A stretch of DNA of 39,187 nt from Niastella sp. (GTDB taxonomy: Bacteria; Bacteroidota; Bacteroidia; Chitinophagales; Chitinophagaceae), in assembly GCA_017744515.1 (NCBI GenBank), contig JAGIBF010000077.1:1-39187 (forward strand), written 5' to 3'. The translations under genes were made by a program, and so were the position numbers. Below the pieces are notes generated by a model. The model had not been told where the DNA came from, searched no databases, and saw nothing but the letters and a program-made list of their open reading frames with translations. Below are positions 23,730 to 32,584 of the stretch, in pieces; positions within the stretch are counted from its first letter, which is position 1, and each line of letters begins with the position of its first letter.

Positions 23730-25895
23730 ATGGGCACCTTCCGCACACTCCTCATGGTATTGACTGCATTCGTTTTATGGCTCCCTGACACACAGGCACA
23801 GCAACAACAATGGGATTCAGATGACTCCTACCTCACCCGGGAACAGGGAGACATCGTGAGAGTGACCCTGCCTGCCATGACCAAACAAACCCTGGTGAGC
23901 ACCGCACAGCTCAACCCCGGTAGCGGCCAGCCAGCCCTGCAGTTTGGTAACTTCGCCCTTTCGCCCGATGGGAAAAAGCTGCTCCTCTTTACCGATAGCC
24001 GGCGCGAATACCACAACAACTTTTACTCCTGCTGGGTCTACGACCTCGCCACCAAAAAACTGTCCCGCGCAGGCGCTCAACTGCCCAAAGGTCAACTGCT
24101 CAATGCGCAGTTCTCACCCGATAGCCGCTACCTCGCCTTCGTGTACAACAACAATATATACGTAGAAGACCTGACCGCTTTCAAAACAAAACAACTTACT
24201 ACTGACGGCACCGAAACGAAGCTGAATGGATGGTTCGATTACGTGTACAGCGAAGAACTTTTCCTCACCAATGGATTGCGCTGGAGCCCAGATAGCAAAC
24301 GCATCGCCTTCTGGCAGATGGATGCTTCTAAACTCGGCACCTTCTACATGATCAACAATACGGATAGCATATATCCCCGCCCTGTACCCATTGCTTTTAC
24401 AAAGCCCGGCCAGCCCATTGCGGAAGCTAAGATTGGCGTGGTCACCATCGCCGATGCAAAGAAAACATGGGTGACCCTCGAAGGTCAGCCACAACAATAC
24501 TATATAACACAGATGGACTGGAACCCGGACAATCGCAACCTGGTGATACAGCAGCTCAACAGGCGGCAGAACGAAAGCAAACTGATCCTGTGTAACCCGG
24601 TCACCAATACTAAAAACACCCTCCTTACAGATACGGACGAAGCCTGGGTAGATGTGAAATCATTCTGGAACCGTGGCGGCAGCCCCTTCGATTGGGTAGC
24701 CAATGGTGCAGCCTTTATATGGTTCAGTGAAAAAAGCGGCTGGCGCAAACTCTATCGCATCGGCATCGATGGCAAGCAGACAGAGATTACCAAAGGTGAT
24801 CATGACGTAATGGCCATCAGCGGCATCGATGAAAAAAATGGCTATGTCTATTACAGCGCGTCGCCTGCCAGCGCCGTACAACGTTATCTATACCGCGCTA
24901 AACTCGATGGCTCCGGCGCACCAGAGAAAGTATCGCCCGCCAGCCAGGAAGGCACCCACCGTTATACCTTCTCCCCTTCCGGGAAATGGGCACAACATTC
25001 ATTTTCCAGCTATAAAATATTACCAGCTACAGAATGGTTACAGATGCCTGCTAACACACCGCTCGATCCGGCAACAGCTATAGAGAAGACGATGAAACCC
25101 AACCCACAGGCACCACGCGTCAGCTTCTTTACCATCAAAACAGATGAAGGCATTGAAATGGATGGCTACATGATAAAGCCACTCGACTTCGATGAGAAGA
25201 AAAAATTCCCGGTCGTGTTTAATACCTATTCTGAACCTGCCGGCGCCACGGTGAATGATGCAGCCGGTGTGGGAGGTCGTGGTTCCTTCTATAATACAGA
25301 TAGCGGCTATATCTCCATCTCGGTAGAAGGACGCGGTACCCCGGTGCCCAAAGGAAGAGCCTGGCGAAAAGCCATCTATGGCAAGCTCGGTTGGATCAAT
25401 CCCAACGACCAGGCAGCAGCCGCTAAAAAAATACTCGAATGGCCCTTTATAGATCGCGAACGCATCGCTGTCTATGGCTCCAGCGGTGGCGGCTCTACCA
25501 CCCTGCACCTGCTTTTCCGCTATCCGGAGATTTATAAAGTAGGATTGGCTTCAGCAGGCGTACCATCACACTTGCTGTACAACAGCACTTACCAGGAGCG
25601 TTACCTTGGTTTGTTGCCTGAGAGCCGTGAGAATTATATCAAAGGATCAGCTATCACCTACGCCCAAAACCTGCAGGGCAACCTGCTCATCATGCACGGC
25701 ACCGGCGACCACAACGTGCATTACCAGGGTGAAGAGTTGTTGCTGAACGAGTTGATCAAATACAACCGCCAGTTTCAATTCATGCCTTATCCCAACCGCC
25801 AACACGGTATTTCTGAAGGAGAAGGCACCCAACAACACCGCAGAACGATGATGGCCAACTTCCTGAAGACATATTGCCCGCCCGGTGGCAGGTAA
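23730..25895 (+). CDS. Dipeptidyl-peptidase IV (S9B serine peptidase)
   Basis: The 721-aa protein has a signal peptide (residues 1-24). Residues 60-450 are the DPP-IV beta-propeller, with the double-Glu motif (Glu175-Glu176 in Y-S-E-E-L-F) that binds the free N-terminus of the substrate. Residues 465-721 are the alpha/beta-hydrolase domain with Ser585 in G-S-S-G-G-G, Asp660 in G-T-G-D-H and His692 in R-Q-H-G. The family removes X-Pro or X-Ala dipeptides from peptide ends. The usual nucleophile motif in DPP-IV is G-W-S-Y-G-G; here it is G-S-S-G-G-G, so the specificity pocket may differ. The periplasm is the likely place. It has its own leader and ends four bases from a convergent gene. Confidence 0.92.
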   Translation: MGTFRTLLMVLTAFVLWLPDTQAQQQQWDSDDSYLTREQGDIVRVTLPAMTKQTLVSTAQLNPGSGQPALQFGNFALSPDGKKLLLFTDSRREYHNNFYSCWVYDLATKKLSRAGAQLPKGQLLNAQFSPDSRYLAFVYNNNIYVEDLTAFKTKQLTTDGTETKLNGWFDYVYSEELFLTNGLRWSPDSKRIAFWQMDASKLGTFYMINNTDSIYPRPVPIAFTKPGQPIAEAKIGVVTIADAKKTWVTLEGQPQQYYITQMDWNPDNRNLVIQQLNRRQNESKLILCNPVTNTKNTLLTDTDEAWVDVKSFWNRGGSPFDWVANGAAFIWFSEKSGWRKLYRIGIDGKQTEITKGDHDVMAISGIDEKNGYVYYSASPASAVQRYLYRAKLDGSGAPEKVSPASQEGTHRYTFSPSGKWAQHSFSSYKILPATEWLQMPANTPLDPATAIEKTMKPNPQAPRVSFFTIKTDEGIEMDGYMIKPLDFDEKKKFPVVFNTYSEPAGATVNDAAGVGGRGSFYNTDSGYISISVEGRGTPVPKGRAWRKAIYGKLGWINPNDQAAAAKKILEWPFIDRERIAVYGSSGGGSTTLHLLFRYPEIYKVGLASAGVPSHLLYNSTYQERYLGLLPESRENYIKGSAITYAQNLQGNLLIMHGTGDHNVHYQGEELLLNELIKYNRQFQFMPYPNRQHGISEGEGTQQHRRTMMANFLKTYCPPGGR

Positions 25896-25899
25896 ATGA

Positions 25900-27045
25900 T
25901 CAAGGTTGTTTTGCGATCACATGGTCATAAAGACAATTGACGATTGGCTTTAGCCCTCCGGGAATACTGGAATGATAACCATTCGTGATGACCACAATGC
26001 CGAACTTTTCTTTGGGATGAAAAAACATGGTACTGAACAATCCATACGCTGAACCGGTATGGCCCTTCATGACCTTACCGGCGATGAGCGATGAAGTAGT
26101 TACGATGGCCAGACCATAACCGTCTTCTTTGGCAATCAGAGATTGCATCCGGCGTGCGCTCTTTTTTGAGATGATCCTTTTGCCTTCGTATTTGCCCAGG
26201 TTCATGTGCATAGTCATATACCGCGCAAGGTCTGCAGCAGTGATCTTCATGCCGCCTGTGGGAGAAAAAATGGGCGTGCTATATCCCATTGTGTAGTTGG
26301 CGATCTCCTCCCTACGGGCAGCATAAGCAGCAGGAGCTGCAATAAACTTTTCCTCGCTGGTATTGTATTCATAAAGCGTGGCAAACCGCGACTGGTCCAG
26401 CGAATCCACACAGTAGCCCCCATACAATCCCAGCGGGTCGAGAATATGATGCTTCACATACTGGTCAAACCGCTCCCCCGACACACGTTCCAGGATAGTA
26501 CCAGCCATATTGAAGTTCAGATTGCAATATTTATAACCCGCTCCGGGAGCATAATCACTGTAACACTTTTCCCAGTTAGGATTCTTATCAGGATTGATGG
26601 CATCCAAACTAAAATAACCCTGACTATCATTGAGACTGGACGTATGCGACAAGATCATCCGGAGTGTGATCACCTGATCAGGAAACCGCGGATTCCTCAC
26701 CTTGAAACCAACCAGCTTGCTTACATCATCTTTTAAAGACAACTTTTTAGCCTCAATCAACTGCATAATAGAGGTAGCAGTAAACGATTTGGAAATAGAA
26801 GCGATCCGGAAGAGACAGTCATCCGTAAGCGGCGTCTGTGATTCAAGGTTCTTGTAACCAAGATTAAGTGTATATACAATCTTATTGTCCTTGACCACAG
26901 CTGCTGTAAGCCCCACCAGCTGAGACCGCTGCATCAGATCCTTGATACAGGCTTCCGCTTTATCTTGCTGGCTAAAGCCTTTAAAGAAGAAAACAATAAG
27001 ACTAAGGAAGATAACAAAAGAAGAAAAAGCAGTTCGTATCATCAT
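25900..27045 (-). CDS. Periplasmic beta-lactamase-family (class C-like) serine hydrolase
   Basis: The 381-aa product has an N-terminal hydrophobic signal (residues 5-25) and the penicillin-binding/serine-hydrolase fold: Ser83-x-x-Lys86 (S-I-S-K), Tyr173-x-Asn175 (Y-C-N) and H-T-G near residue 330. These match the three motifs of class C-like esterases and DD-peptidases. True beta-lactamase activity is not implied; many relatives are esterases or D-amino-peptidases. It is the last gene of an operon with the response regulator and histidine kinase, 16 bp after the kinase stop, so it may be the effector or a sensor accessory of that system. Confidence 0.88.
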   Translation of the reverse strand: MMIRTAFSSFVIFLSLIVFFFKGFSQQDKAEACIKDLMQRSQLVGLTAAVVKDNKIVYTLNLGYKNLESQTPLTDDCLFRIASISKSFTATSIMQLIEAKKLSLKDDVSKLVGFKVRNPRFPDQVITLRMILSHTSSLNDSQGYFSLDAINPDKNPNWEKCYSDYAPGAGYKYCNLNFNMAGTILERVSGERFDQYVKHHILDPLGLYGGYCVDSLDQSRFATLYEYNTSEEKFIAAPAAYAARREEIANYTMGYSTPIFSPTGGMKITAADLARYMTMHMNLGKYEGKRIISKKSARRMQSLIAKEDGYGLAIVTTSSLIAGKVMKGHTGSAYGLFSTMFFHPKEKFGIVVITNGYHSSIPGGLKPIVNCLYDHVIAKQP

Positions 27046-27061
27046 AACAATATTGAAACTA

Positions 27062-29110
27062 TTAAATAAGCGTAATAGAAGTTACTTTTCTAAAAACCAA
27101 CTCCATACGTGAACCTCCCTCCACCGGCTTCAGCATCACTGTACAACCGATCGCCTTGGCAAGGTCTTTCACGATCAGCAATCCCAGGCCCGACCGCACA
27201 TCACCGGCCGCTGCAACGCGGTATTGATCATCCAGCAACAGGTTGGGGTCCATCCCTCCCCCATTATCGGTAACAGACAAAAAAAATTGACCATCCCGTT
27301 CGCCGGCCTCCCAGTAAACGCGGGCATTAGGCTTGCTCCCCACCGCTTTCAAGCTATTACTGGTTAAATTGTATACAATAGTGCGCACACAATTTTCATC
27401 TGTATATAATGTAAGGTCCTTAGCCATATCGAACCCCAATACGCCTTCCTGCACGTAAAGGAACTGCGCCTGCAAATACTTGAATAGCTCCGCTGTTGAC
27501 ACATCGGTAAACTGAGGTTGCAATTGTTCCAGCTGGCTTTTACTCCACAACAACACCGTTTCCATATTTTCCAGCAAACCCTCTGCAGCTGTCGTTATTT
27601 GTTTTTCATGCGCGGCAGCTTGTTCCGCTGTCAACAGGGCAGGCTCATTCCTGCGCAGGTGCAAAAAACTGATGAGTCTCGCTACAGGCGCGCGCAGGTC
27701 ATGACTAAGAATAGCAAAAAAGCGGGACTTCGCCCTATTGGCATTATCCAGTTCCCGGTTCAACTCCACTAACAACTCGTTACTTCTCTTTCGTTCTTTG
27801 CTTTGCCGGTACAGCAACACCCCTATAACACCCAGCAACAATATACCCACAGCCAACCCCCACATCGTTTTACGCTGATTACTAAGCGCCAGTTGATTGA
27901 TCTTCAGTTCCGCATTCTTTTGATCGAGCACACGCTGACTTTCTGCTTCAGCAATCTTGTTCTTGGTATCCTGCGAGTAAACAGAATCCTGCATATCCTT
28001 GAACAACCGGTAATTATAAAAAGCCTGCTTGTAGTCACCTGTATACTCTTGTACCTCGGCCAGCGCGCCGGTAAAGAAAGACTTACTGTCCATATCGCCC
28101 GTTTGTCCGGCCAGTTGAATGGCAGTCTTGAGATGCTCAGCAGCCTTCTGAAGCAATAGTACTTTATTATCCGGGATCACATCGCCATACTTCACCCGAT
28201 GCAACGTATCATACCGTACAATATCAAGGTAAGCAAGTCCAAGATTTCCGGTGTTCGTAATGGCTTCCGCATGCAACGGGTTCACAGCATCCCACAAAGA
28301 CTTCGACTTGATGCGCGCTTCCAACACACGCCGGAGATCAGGCCCATATACCAGCGACAAACCAGACCACGTAGCGGCAAGCCCCATCATATTGCCCAAG
28401 CCTTCATAAATCACCAATGCCTTTTGAAAACAATCCCGCGCAGCAGTCGTATCACCCGAAGCATAATGCGTTTTACCCAAGCTCTCCAGCGAAGTGGCTA
28501 CCTCATCCGGCGTACCGGCACGCTCCCGGATCTTCAGCGCCTTTCGGCCAAACTCCAGCGCCTTGGGATAATTCTTCTGTAAACTATAGATGTTCGACAC
28601 ATTGCCCAGTGTAAGCGACAACAACGTACTGTCCTGTAAAGCTTCAGCTTCCTGCAAACCCTTAAAATAAAATTGAGCAGCAGTCGCATAGTCGCCCCGT
28701 ATATTCTGAGCGGCCGCCCCCATATTGTTGAAAGTACCCGCCTTGTTATACCAGTCACCTATCCGGACATAAGTAGCCTGCGCCAGCTCATAATAATACA
28801 TGGCTGAATCATACTGCCCGGCATGACTGAATGACTGACCTAAATTATTTTGAAAAACAGCAATCCCCTTTGGCCATTTCATTTGCCTCGCATGCACCAG
28901 CCCAAGGCGCGCATACTTTTGCGCCTCCGCTACATCGAGTACAGTCAGCTCATTGAATATCCGGTTATACAACCTGGCCTTCAACGTATCGTTGGACACA
29001 GCAGGCAACGAAAGCACCAGCGAATCCACCAATGCCCTACCCTCCTTCTGCGCTTTCACAGAAGAATTAAAACAAGAAAGCAGTAAGAAAAGAGAAATGA
29101 CTTTCCGCAT
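27062..29110 (-). CDS. TPR-containing membrane sensor histidine kinase
   Basis: The 682-aa protein has a signal peptide (residues 1-20). A periplasmic array of tetratricopeptide repeats covers about 45-370, and a coiled coil about 380-412. One membrane span lies at 415-434. The dimerisation domain has the phospho-acceptor His470 in S-H-D-L-R-A-P, and the ATPase domain has an N-box near 581-588, D-N-G-G-G (615-619) and G-L-G-L (641-644). It should sense through the TPR part and phosphorylate the LytTR regulator whose stop codon lies one base upstream of its start. LytTR regulators more often pair with LytS-type kinases; a HisKA-type partner is common in Bacteroidota. Confidence 0.92.
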   Translation of the reverse strand: MRKVISLFLLLSCFNSSVKAQKEGRALVDSLVLSLPAVSNDTLKARLYNRIFNELTVLDVAEAQKYARLGLVHARQMKWPKGIAVFQNNLGQSFSHAGQYDSAMYYYELAQATYVRIGDWYNKAGTFNNMGAAAQNIRGDYATAAQFYFKGLQEAEALQDSTLLSLTLGNVSNIYSLQKNYPKALEFGRKALKIRERAGTPDEVATSLESLGKTHYASGDTTAARDCFQKALVIYEGLGNMMGLAATWSGLSLVYGPDLRRVLEARIKSKSLWDAVNPLHAEAITNTGNLGLAYLDIVRYDTLHRVKYGDVIPDNKVLLLQKAAEHLKTAIQLAGQTGDMDSKSFFTGALAEVQEYTGDYKQAFYNYRLFKDMQDSVYSQDTKNKIAEAESQRVLDQKNAELKINQLALSNQRKTMWGLAVGILLLGVIGVLLYRQSKERKRSNELLVELNRELDNANRAKSRFFAILSHDLRAPVARLISFLHLRRNEPALLTAEQAAAHEKQITTAAEGLLENMETVLLWSKSQLEQLQPQFTDVSTAELFKYLQAQFLYVQEGVLGFDMAKDLTLYTDENCVRTIVYNLTSNSLKAVGSKPNARVYWEAGERDGQFFLSVTDNGGGMDPNLLLDDQYRVAAAGDVRSGLGLLIVKDLAKAIGCTVMLKPVEGGSRMELVFRKVTSITLI

Positions 29111-29111
29111 A

Positions 29112-29819
29112 CTATTTTAATTCGGCCAGATTATCCTTATACCCCCTGCCAACCGGTAGTTCCATGCCCTTTATCGTAACAGCCTGCCCTTTCATCCGCT
29201 CCACGAAATGCTTCTGCACCGCATAGCTCTTATGGATACGCACAAAACTGGCAAACTCCGGTGCTTTCAACAAATTACCCAACGAAGACAGGACCGTATG
29301 TTTTCCCCTCTCAGTAACAATACGCGTATAATCCTTCAGCGCCTCGAGATAATAGATTTCATGCAAAGCCAGCTTCACCTGTTCATGGCCATCTTTGATA
29401 ACAATGGTATTACCGCCAAGAGAATGATCCAGCAAACGCGCCTTTTGCCGGGTAACGAAAAAATCCTGCAACCGCTCCATAGTCAGCGCAAAACGATCAG
29501 CCCGCAAAGGTTTCACCATAAAGTCCAGCGCAGCCACTTCAAAACTCTCTACGGCATACTCAGGATAGGCAGTAACAATAATACAGGCGGGAATATCAGT
29601 TAGCTGCCTGCGCAGCTCGAGCCCCGACATACCGGGCATATCCACATCGAGGAAAGCAACATCAGGCAATTGCTTTGTAATAACATTCAACGCAGCTTCA
29701 GCACTGTCAAAAACACCCGCTACGGTCAACCATTCATACCGCTTTACCAACGACAACGTAGTCAGCCTGTCGATCTCGTCGTCGTCCACAACAATGCAGC
29801 GTAATGAGTTGGTCACCAA
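29112..29819 (-). CDS. LytTR-family response regulator
   Basis: The 235-aa protein has a receiver domain (residues 6-120) with acidic D-D-D at 12-14, phospho-acceptor Asp58 in F-L-D-V-D-M-P-G-M-S-G, Thr83 and Lys103 (V-K-P). A LytTR DNA-binding domain lies at about 137-235 (E-I-Y-Y-L-E-A-L-K-D-Y and F-V-R-I-H-K-S-Y-A-V). No ATG is available at the front: the frame opens with TTG at 29819 followed by GTG at 29816, and a stop codon lies four codons upstream. A well-placed promoter (29846-29880) supports one of these non-ATG starts. It is first in an operon with a histidine kinase and a serine hydrolase. Confidence 0.93.
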   Translation of the reverse strand: MVTNSLRCIVVDDDEIDRLTTLSLVKRYEWLTVAGVFDSAEAALNVITKQLPDVAFLDVDMPGMSGLELRRQLTDIPACIIVTAYPEYAVESFEVAALDFMVKPLRADRFALTMERLQDFFVTRQKARLLDHSLGGNTIVIKDGHEQVKLALHEIYYLEALKDYTRIVTERGKHTVLSSLGNLLKAPEFASFVRIHKSYAVQKHFVERMKGQAVTIKGMELPVGRGYKDNLAELK

Positions 29820-29845
29820 AGCGTATAATTATAAATGATGATTGT

Positions 29846-29880
29846 CAAATATAACAAAACCGTCGTTCATCTATTACAAA
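29846..29880 (-). promoter_or_regulatory. Promoter of the regulator-kinase-hydrolase operon
   Basis: On the minus strand TTTG (29880-29877) is followed after 23 bases by TATATTTG (29853-29846), an exact TAnnTTTG. Transcription would begin near 29840, about 20 bases before the TTG/GTG start. This is the best promoter match in the window. Confidence 0.6.
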
Positions 29881-29951
29881 TGTTGTTTAGCGATTGCCCC
29901 ATCAACCAGGCAACCACAGCTGTTAGCTTTACACCATAAACAAACCAGACC

Positions 29952-30365
29952 ATGAAATCGATACTCATTTGTTTCTTTACAATCCTGAGCATTCAATACA
30001 GCAACGCACAAAGCCCGGTTGGTAACTGGAAAAAGGTCTCCCACACCTTCGTCTACGAAGGACAACAAATGGATAGCCATGCCGCATTGTTAAAAACGCG
30101 CCCCTGTGCAGCCAAAATAGTATGGGAGATCAAGGCAGACGGCCTGTTCCGACTCAATGCTGCCGCCAGCGGCTGTGATGAGAACTATAAAAAGATACAG
30201 GAGAAGCTCTGGTCCAAAACCAAATGGAAACTGGAAGGCAACAAATTCACCACCTCCGCCACCAACTTTGCAGTAGGGCAATCCTATACAGTAATATTCA
30301 AAGGCAATAAGATGATCATGACCGGTACGGAAGGACAAGGCGTTATTACCTATGAACGTTTATAG
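29952..30365 (+). CDS. Secreted lipocalin-like small protein
   Basis: The 137-aa product has a signal peptide (residues 1-19, ending SNAQ). The mature part starts G-N-W-K-K-V-S and alternates short strands, with W-E-I-K-A-D-G-L-F, K-W-K-L-E-G-N-K-F and Y-T-V-I-F-K-G-N-K-M-I-M-T. This is the pattern of the small lipocalin-like beta-barrel proteins common in Bacteroidota. Two Cys (in R-P-C-A and S-G-C-D) could form a disulfide. A near-match -7 box TAGCTTTA lies at 29924-29931. Ligand and role are unknown. It is divergent from the response-regulator operon and ends nine bases from a convergent gene. Confidence 0.75.
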   Translation: MKSILICFFTILSIQYSNAQSPVGNWKKVSHTFVYEGQQMDSHAALLKTRPCAAKIVWEIKADGLFRLNAAASGCDENYKKIQEKLWSKTKWKLEGNKFTTSATNFAVGQSYTVIFKGNKMIMTGTEGQGVITYERL

Positions 30366-30375
30366 TGAATAAACA

Positions 30376-32391
30376 TCACTCCTTCCCTTCCACCAGGAAC
30401 TGGTTAAAAACATGCAATAAAGGATCAGCAGTATTGGAATTGGTAAAAATAACGTAGCCCATTTTCAGGTCCTTATACACCTCAAACCTGCATTTGAAGT
30501 CCCCATTGTTTCCACCATGCCCGAATGATTTGCCCAAAGGTGTTTCCCTGATCTCAAGACTCATACCCATATAGGCAGGCGCCTTTGGCTTTTCATCACC
30601 GGGGTCATAATTATAATCACTGTGTTTTTGCAGCATCGTGTTATAAGACTGCGCATTCAATCCTTGCTGCTCCAGCAGGTACAATAGGAAACGGGTAAAA
30701 ATAAAAGCCTCGGTATGCATAGAATAAGCCATACCGGGATAAGCAGGAGGCGGGTCAGACGAAGGCATCATATCATAATGCCCATTGGCCACCATGCGAA
30801 CCAGCGAATCATTTTTGGAGAAGAAAGTATGGTATAAGCCAATAGGAGTTATCACCTCTTCCTGCAACACCTGTTCCACATTCTTACCGGTAATTTTCTC
30901 CACTACCATTTTAAGATACTCAAAACCTTCACCCGAATAATTGTATGCAGTACCGGGAGTAAAGCGCAGATTAAGCTTTCCATCCGGATTATTAGACCGC
31001 CAGTTCGGGAATCCGGTTCGATGCGTAAGCACATGCCTTGTAGTCATCAGTTTATACCGCTCATCGTATTCAATATCTTTATAAGGAAGATATAAATAAA
31101 GTGGCTTATCAAGATCGATAACACCACGCTCGGCCAATCGCTGAACAGCAAACGCAAACACAGGCTTGGTAACCGAAGCAGCTTCAAAAAGCGTCAGGCT
31201 ATCTACCTTATCCCCGGTAAACGTATTCTTTACACCATACGCCTTGTGATACACTACCTGTCCATCTTTTATCAATGCCAGCGATACACCCGGTATCCGG
31301 AGATACCGCTGATAAGTTTCAATAAATTGATCCACCTGCGCAGCACGCTCAGCAGTAAAAGGTTGATGCAGGATACCCTTTTCAGGGAGCAGGTCGGGAG
31401 CAGCATCGCCCGCAACACGAAGTGCAGGCGCTTTGATTGGCAGCCCCGCTTTTACCGTTACCATAACGGGCGTTTTTGCAGCCGTAGCATAAATATTATT
31501 TTTCCCTATTATAAAAGCATCCGGCACCAGCACTTCATAAGTGCCCGCCGGCACAGCAACAGCATACCTTCCCAAACTATCTACTTCAGCACTCAGCCAC
31601 CCTGCCTGATTACTGGATGGCTGCAAACGAACCTGGCCGGGCAATTGTTCCTTCATGGGCCTGTCCCACGCCACTGTTCCCGAAACAGTAGCCGGCTTTT
31701 CATTGGCCGGCAACAAAATGATATCGCCCAAACTACCGGGGTTCCTGTACTTTGACTCCCCCTTGCCCCAGCCGGTAAAAGTAAAACTGCCATCCTTGTC
31801 CTTGTCGAAAAGCAGCACATCAAACCCAATAGATTTACCCACCACCAGCTCATCACCCAGTTGTATACGCCATTCGTAATACCTCGTATTACCCTTTCTC
31901 ACAAAGCCTACCTCCGCAATATCCCACGACGCCTTTTGAGAAAAAGGATCATAAAAAGCCGTATTGATATTCCGCAGTTTCTTACTGTACATAAAAGAAC
32001 AAACACCCGAACCGAAAGGCAGGTGCCGGGCATCGAGGTTCAGTTCAAGGCCATCCTGCGTATTCCACGCCACATTATTGGAAGTATCCTCTATAAAATC
32101 ATTATCAGTGACGGTAAAAGCAACATACAACGAATGATTGTCGGACCGGTAGCCTACCTGAAAGAAACCACTGAAATCAGCACTGTTCACAGGCTTGCCA
32201 TCAGATATGGTAGTAGCAATCCTGTAGGGCAATGCAGACTTCGGCCAGTCGGAAAGGTTCCCATCAACTTTGATGACCCCGACAGGATAAGCATGAGCCA
32301 CCTTACCATTGTGCGCAAAAAGTTGCTGACAAAACAAAAAACAGAACAGGAACAGACACGCTGCCGGAAAAGATAGTTTAGGCATATTCAT
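30376..32391 (-). CDS. CBM9-like/serine-hydrolase (beta-lactamase family) fusion
   Basis: The 671-aa product has a signal peptide (to about residue 26). Residues 36-228 look like a family 9 carbohydrate-binding or heme-dehydrogenase-like sandwich (V-D-G-N-L-S-D-W, D-G-L-E-L-N-L-D, Y-Y-E-W-R-I-Q-L, D-V-L-L-F-D-K-D-K-D-G). Residues 233-320 are a carboxypeptidase-regulatory-like beta domain. Residues 345-671 are a beta-lactamase-type serine hydrolase with Ser406-x-x-Lys409, Y-S-G at 485-487 in place of Y-x-N, and F-G-H-G-G near 636-640. The combination suggests an esterase or peptidase held on a sugar polymer or the cell wall. It is a second member of the family beside 25900-27045, but the two are not close copies. 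Confidence 0.82.
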   Translation of the reverse strand: MNMPKLSFPAACLFLFCFLFCQQLFAHNGKVAHAYPVGVIKVDGNLSDWPKSALPYRIATTISDGKPVNSADFSGFFQVGYRSDNHSLYVAFTVTDNDFIEDTSNNVAWNTQDGLELNLDARHLPFGSGVCSFMYSKKLRNINTAFYDPFSQKASWDIAEVGFVRKGNTRYYEWRIQLGDELVVGKSIGFDVLLFDKDKDGSFTFTGWGKGESKYRNPGSLGDIILLPANEKPATVSGTVAWDRPMKEQLPGQVRLQPSSNQAGWLSAEVDSLGRYAVAVPAGTYEVLVPDAFIIGKNNIYATAAKTPVMVTVKAGLPIKAPALRVAGDAAPDLLPEKGILHQPFTAERAAQVDQFIETYQRYLRIPGVSLALIKDGQVVYHKAYGVKNTFTGDKVDSLTLFEAASVTKPVFAFAVQRLAERGVIDLDKPLYLYLPYKDIEYDERYKLMTTRHVLTHRTGFPNWRSNNPDGKLNLRFTPGTAYNYSGEGFEYLKMVVEKITGKNVEQVLQEEVITPIGLYHTFFSKNDSLVRMVANGHYDMMPSSDPPPAYPGMAYSMHTEAFIFTRFLLYLLEQQGLNAQSYNTMLQKHSDYNYDPGDEKPKAPAYMGMSLEIRETPLGKSFGHGGNNGDFKCRFEVYKDLKMGYVIFTNSNTADPLLHVFNQFLVEGKE

Positions 32392-32559
32392 GAGTTTATT
32401 CAGACCAGAAGCCTTTTTAACAGGGTAATAGTATAGCTAAATACAATACAAAAAAAGAAATGTTGCAGCCGGCCCCGCCAACCAACACCCTTCCTTTCCT
32501 GTCCGGAACACCCCACCACAAAGTCTATTTACCCCCTCGGGCAAACGATAATCAGACAG

Positions 32560-32567
32560 TACGTTTG
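32560..32567 (+). promoter_or_regulatory. -7 box for the dehydrogenase gene at 32585
   Basis: The plus strand reads TACGTTTG, an exact TAnnTTTG, 17 bases before the ATG at 32585. The leader would be about ten bases. No -33 TTTG stands at standard distance. Confidence 0.45.
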
Positions 32568-32584
32568 CAATACAAAACCTCCAC

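Noticed and set aside
25900..27045. Calling the class C-like hydrolase an antibiotic-resistance beta-lactamase
   Set aside because: The three motifs are shared by esterases and peptidases; nothing in the sequence or neighbours shows lactam hydrolysis.
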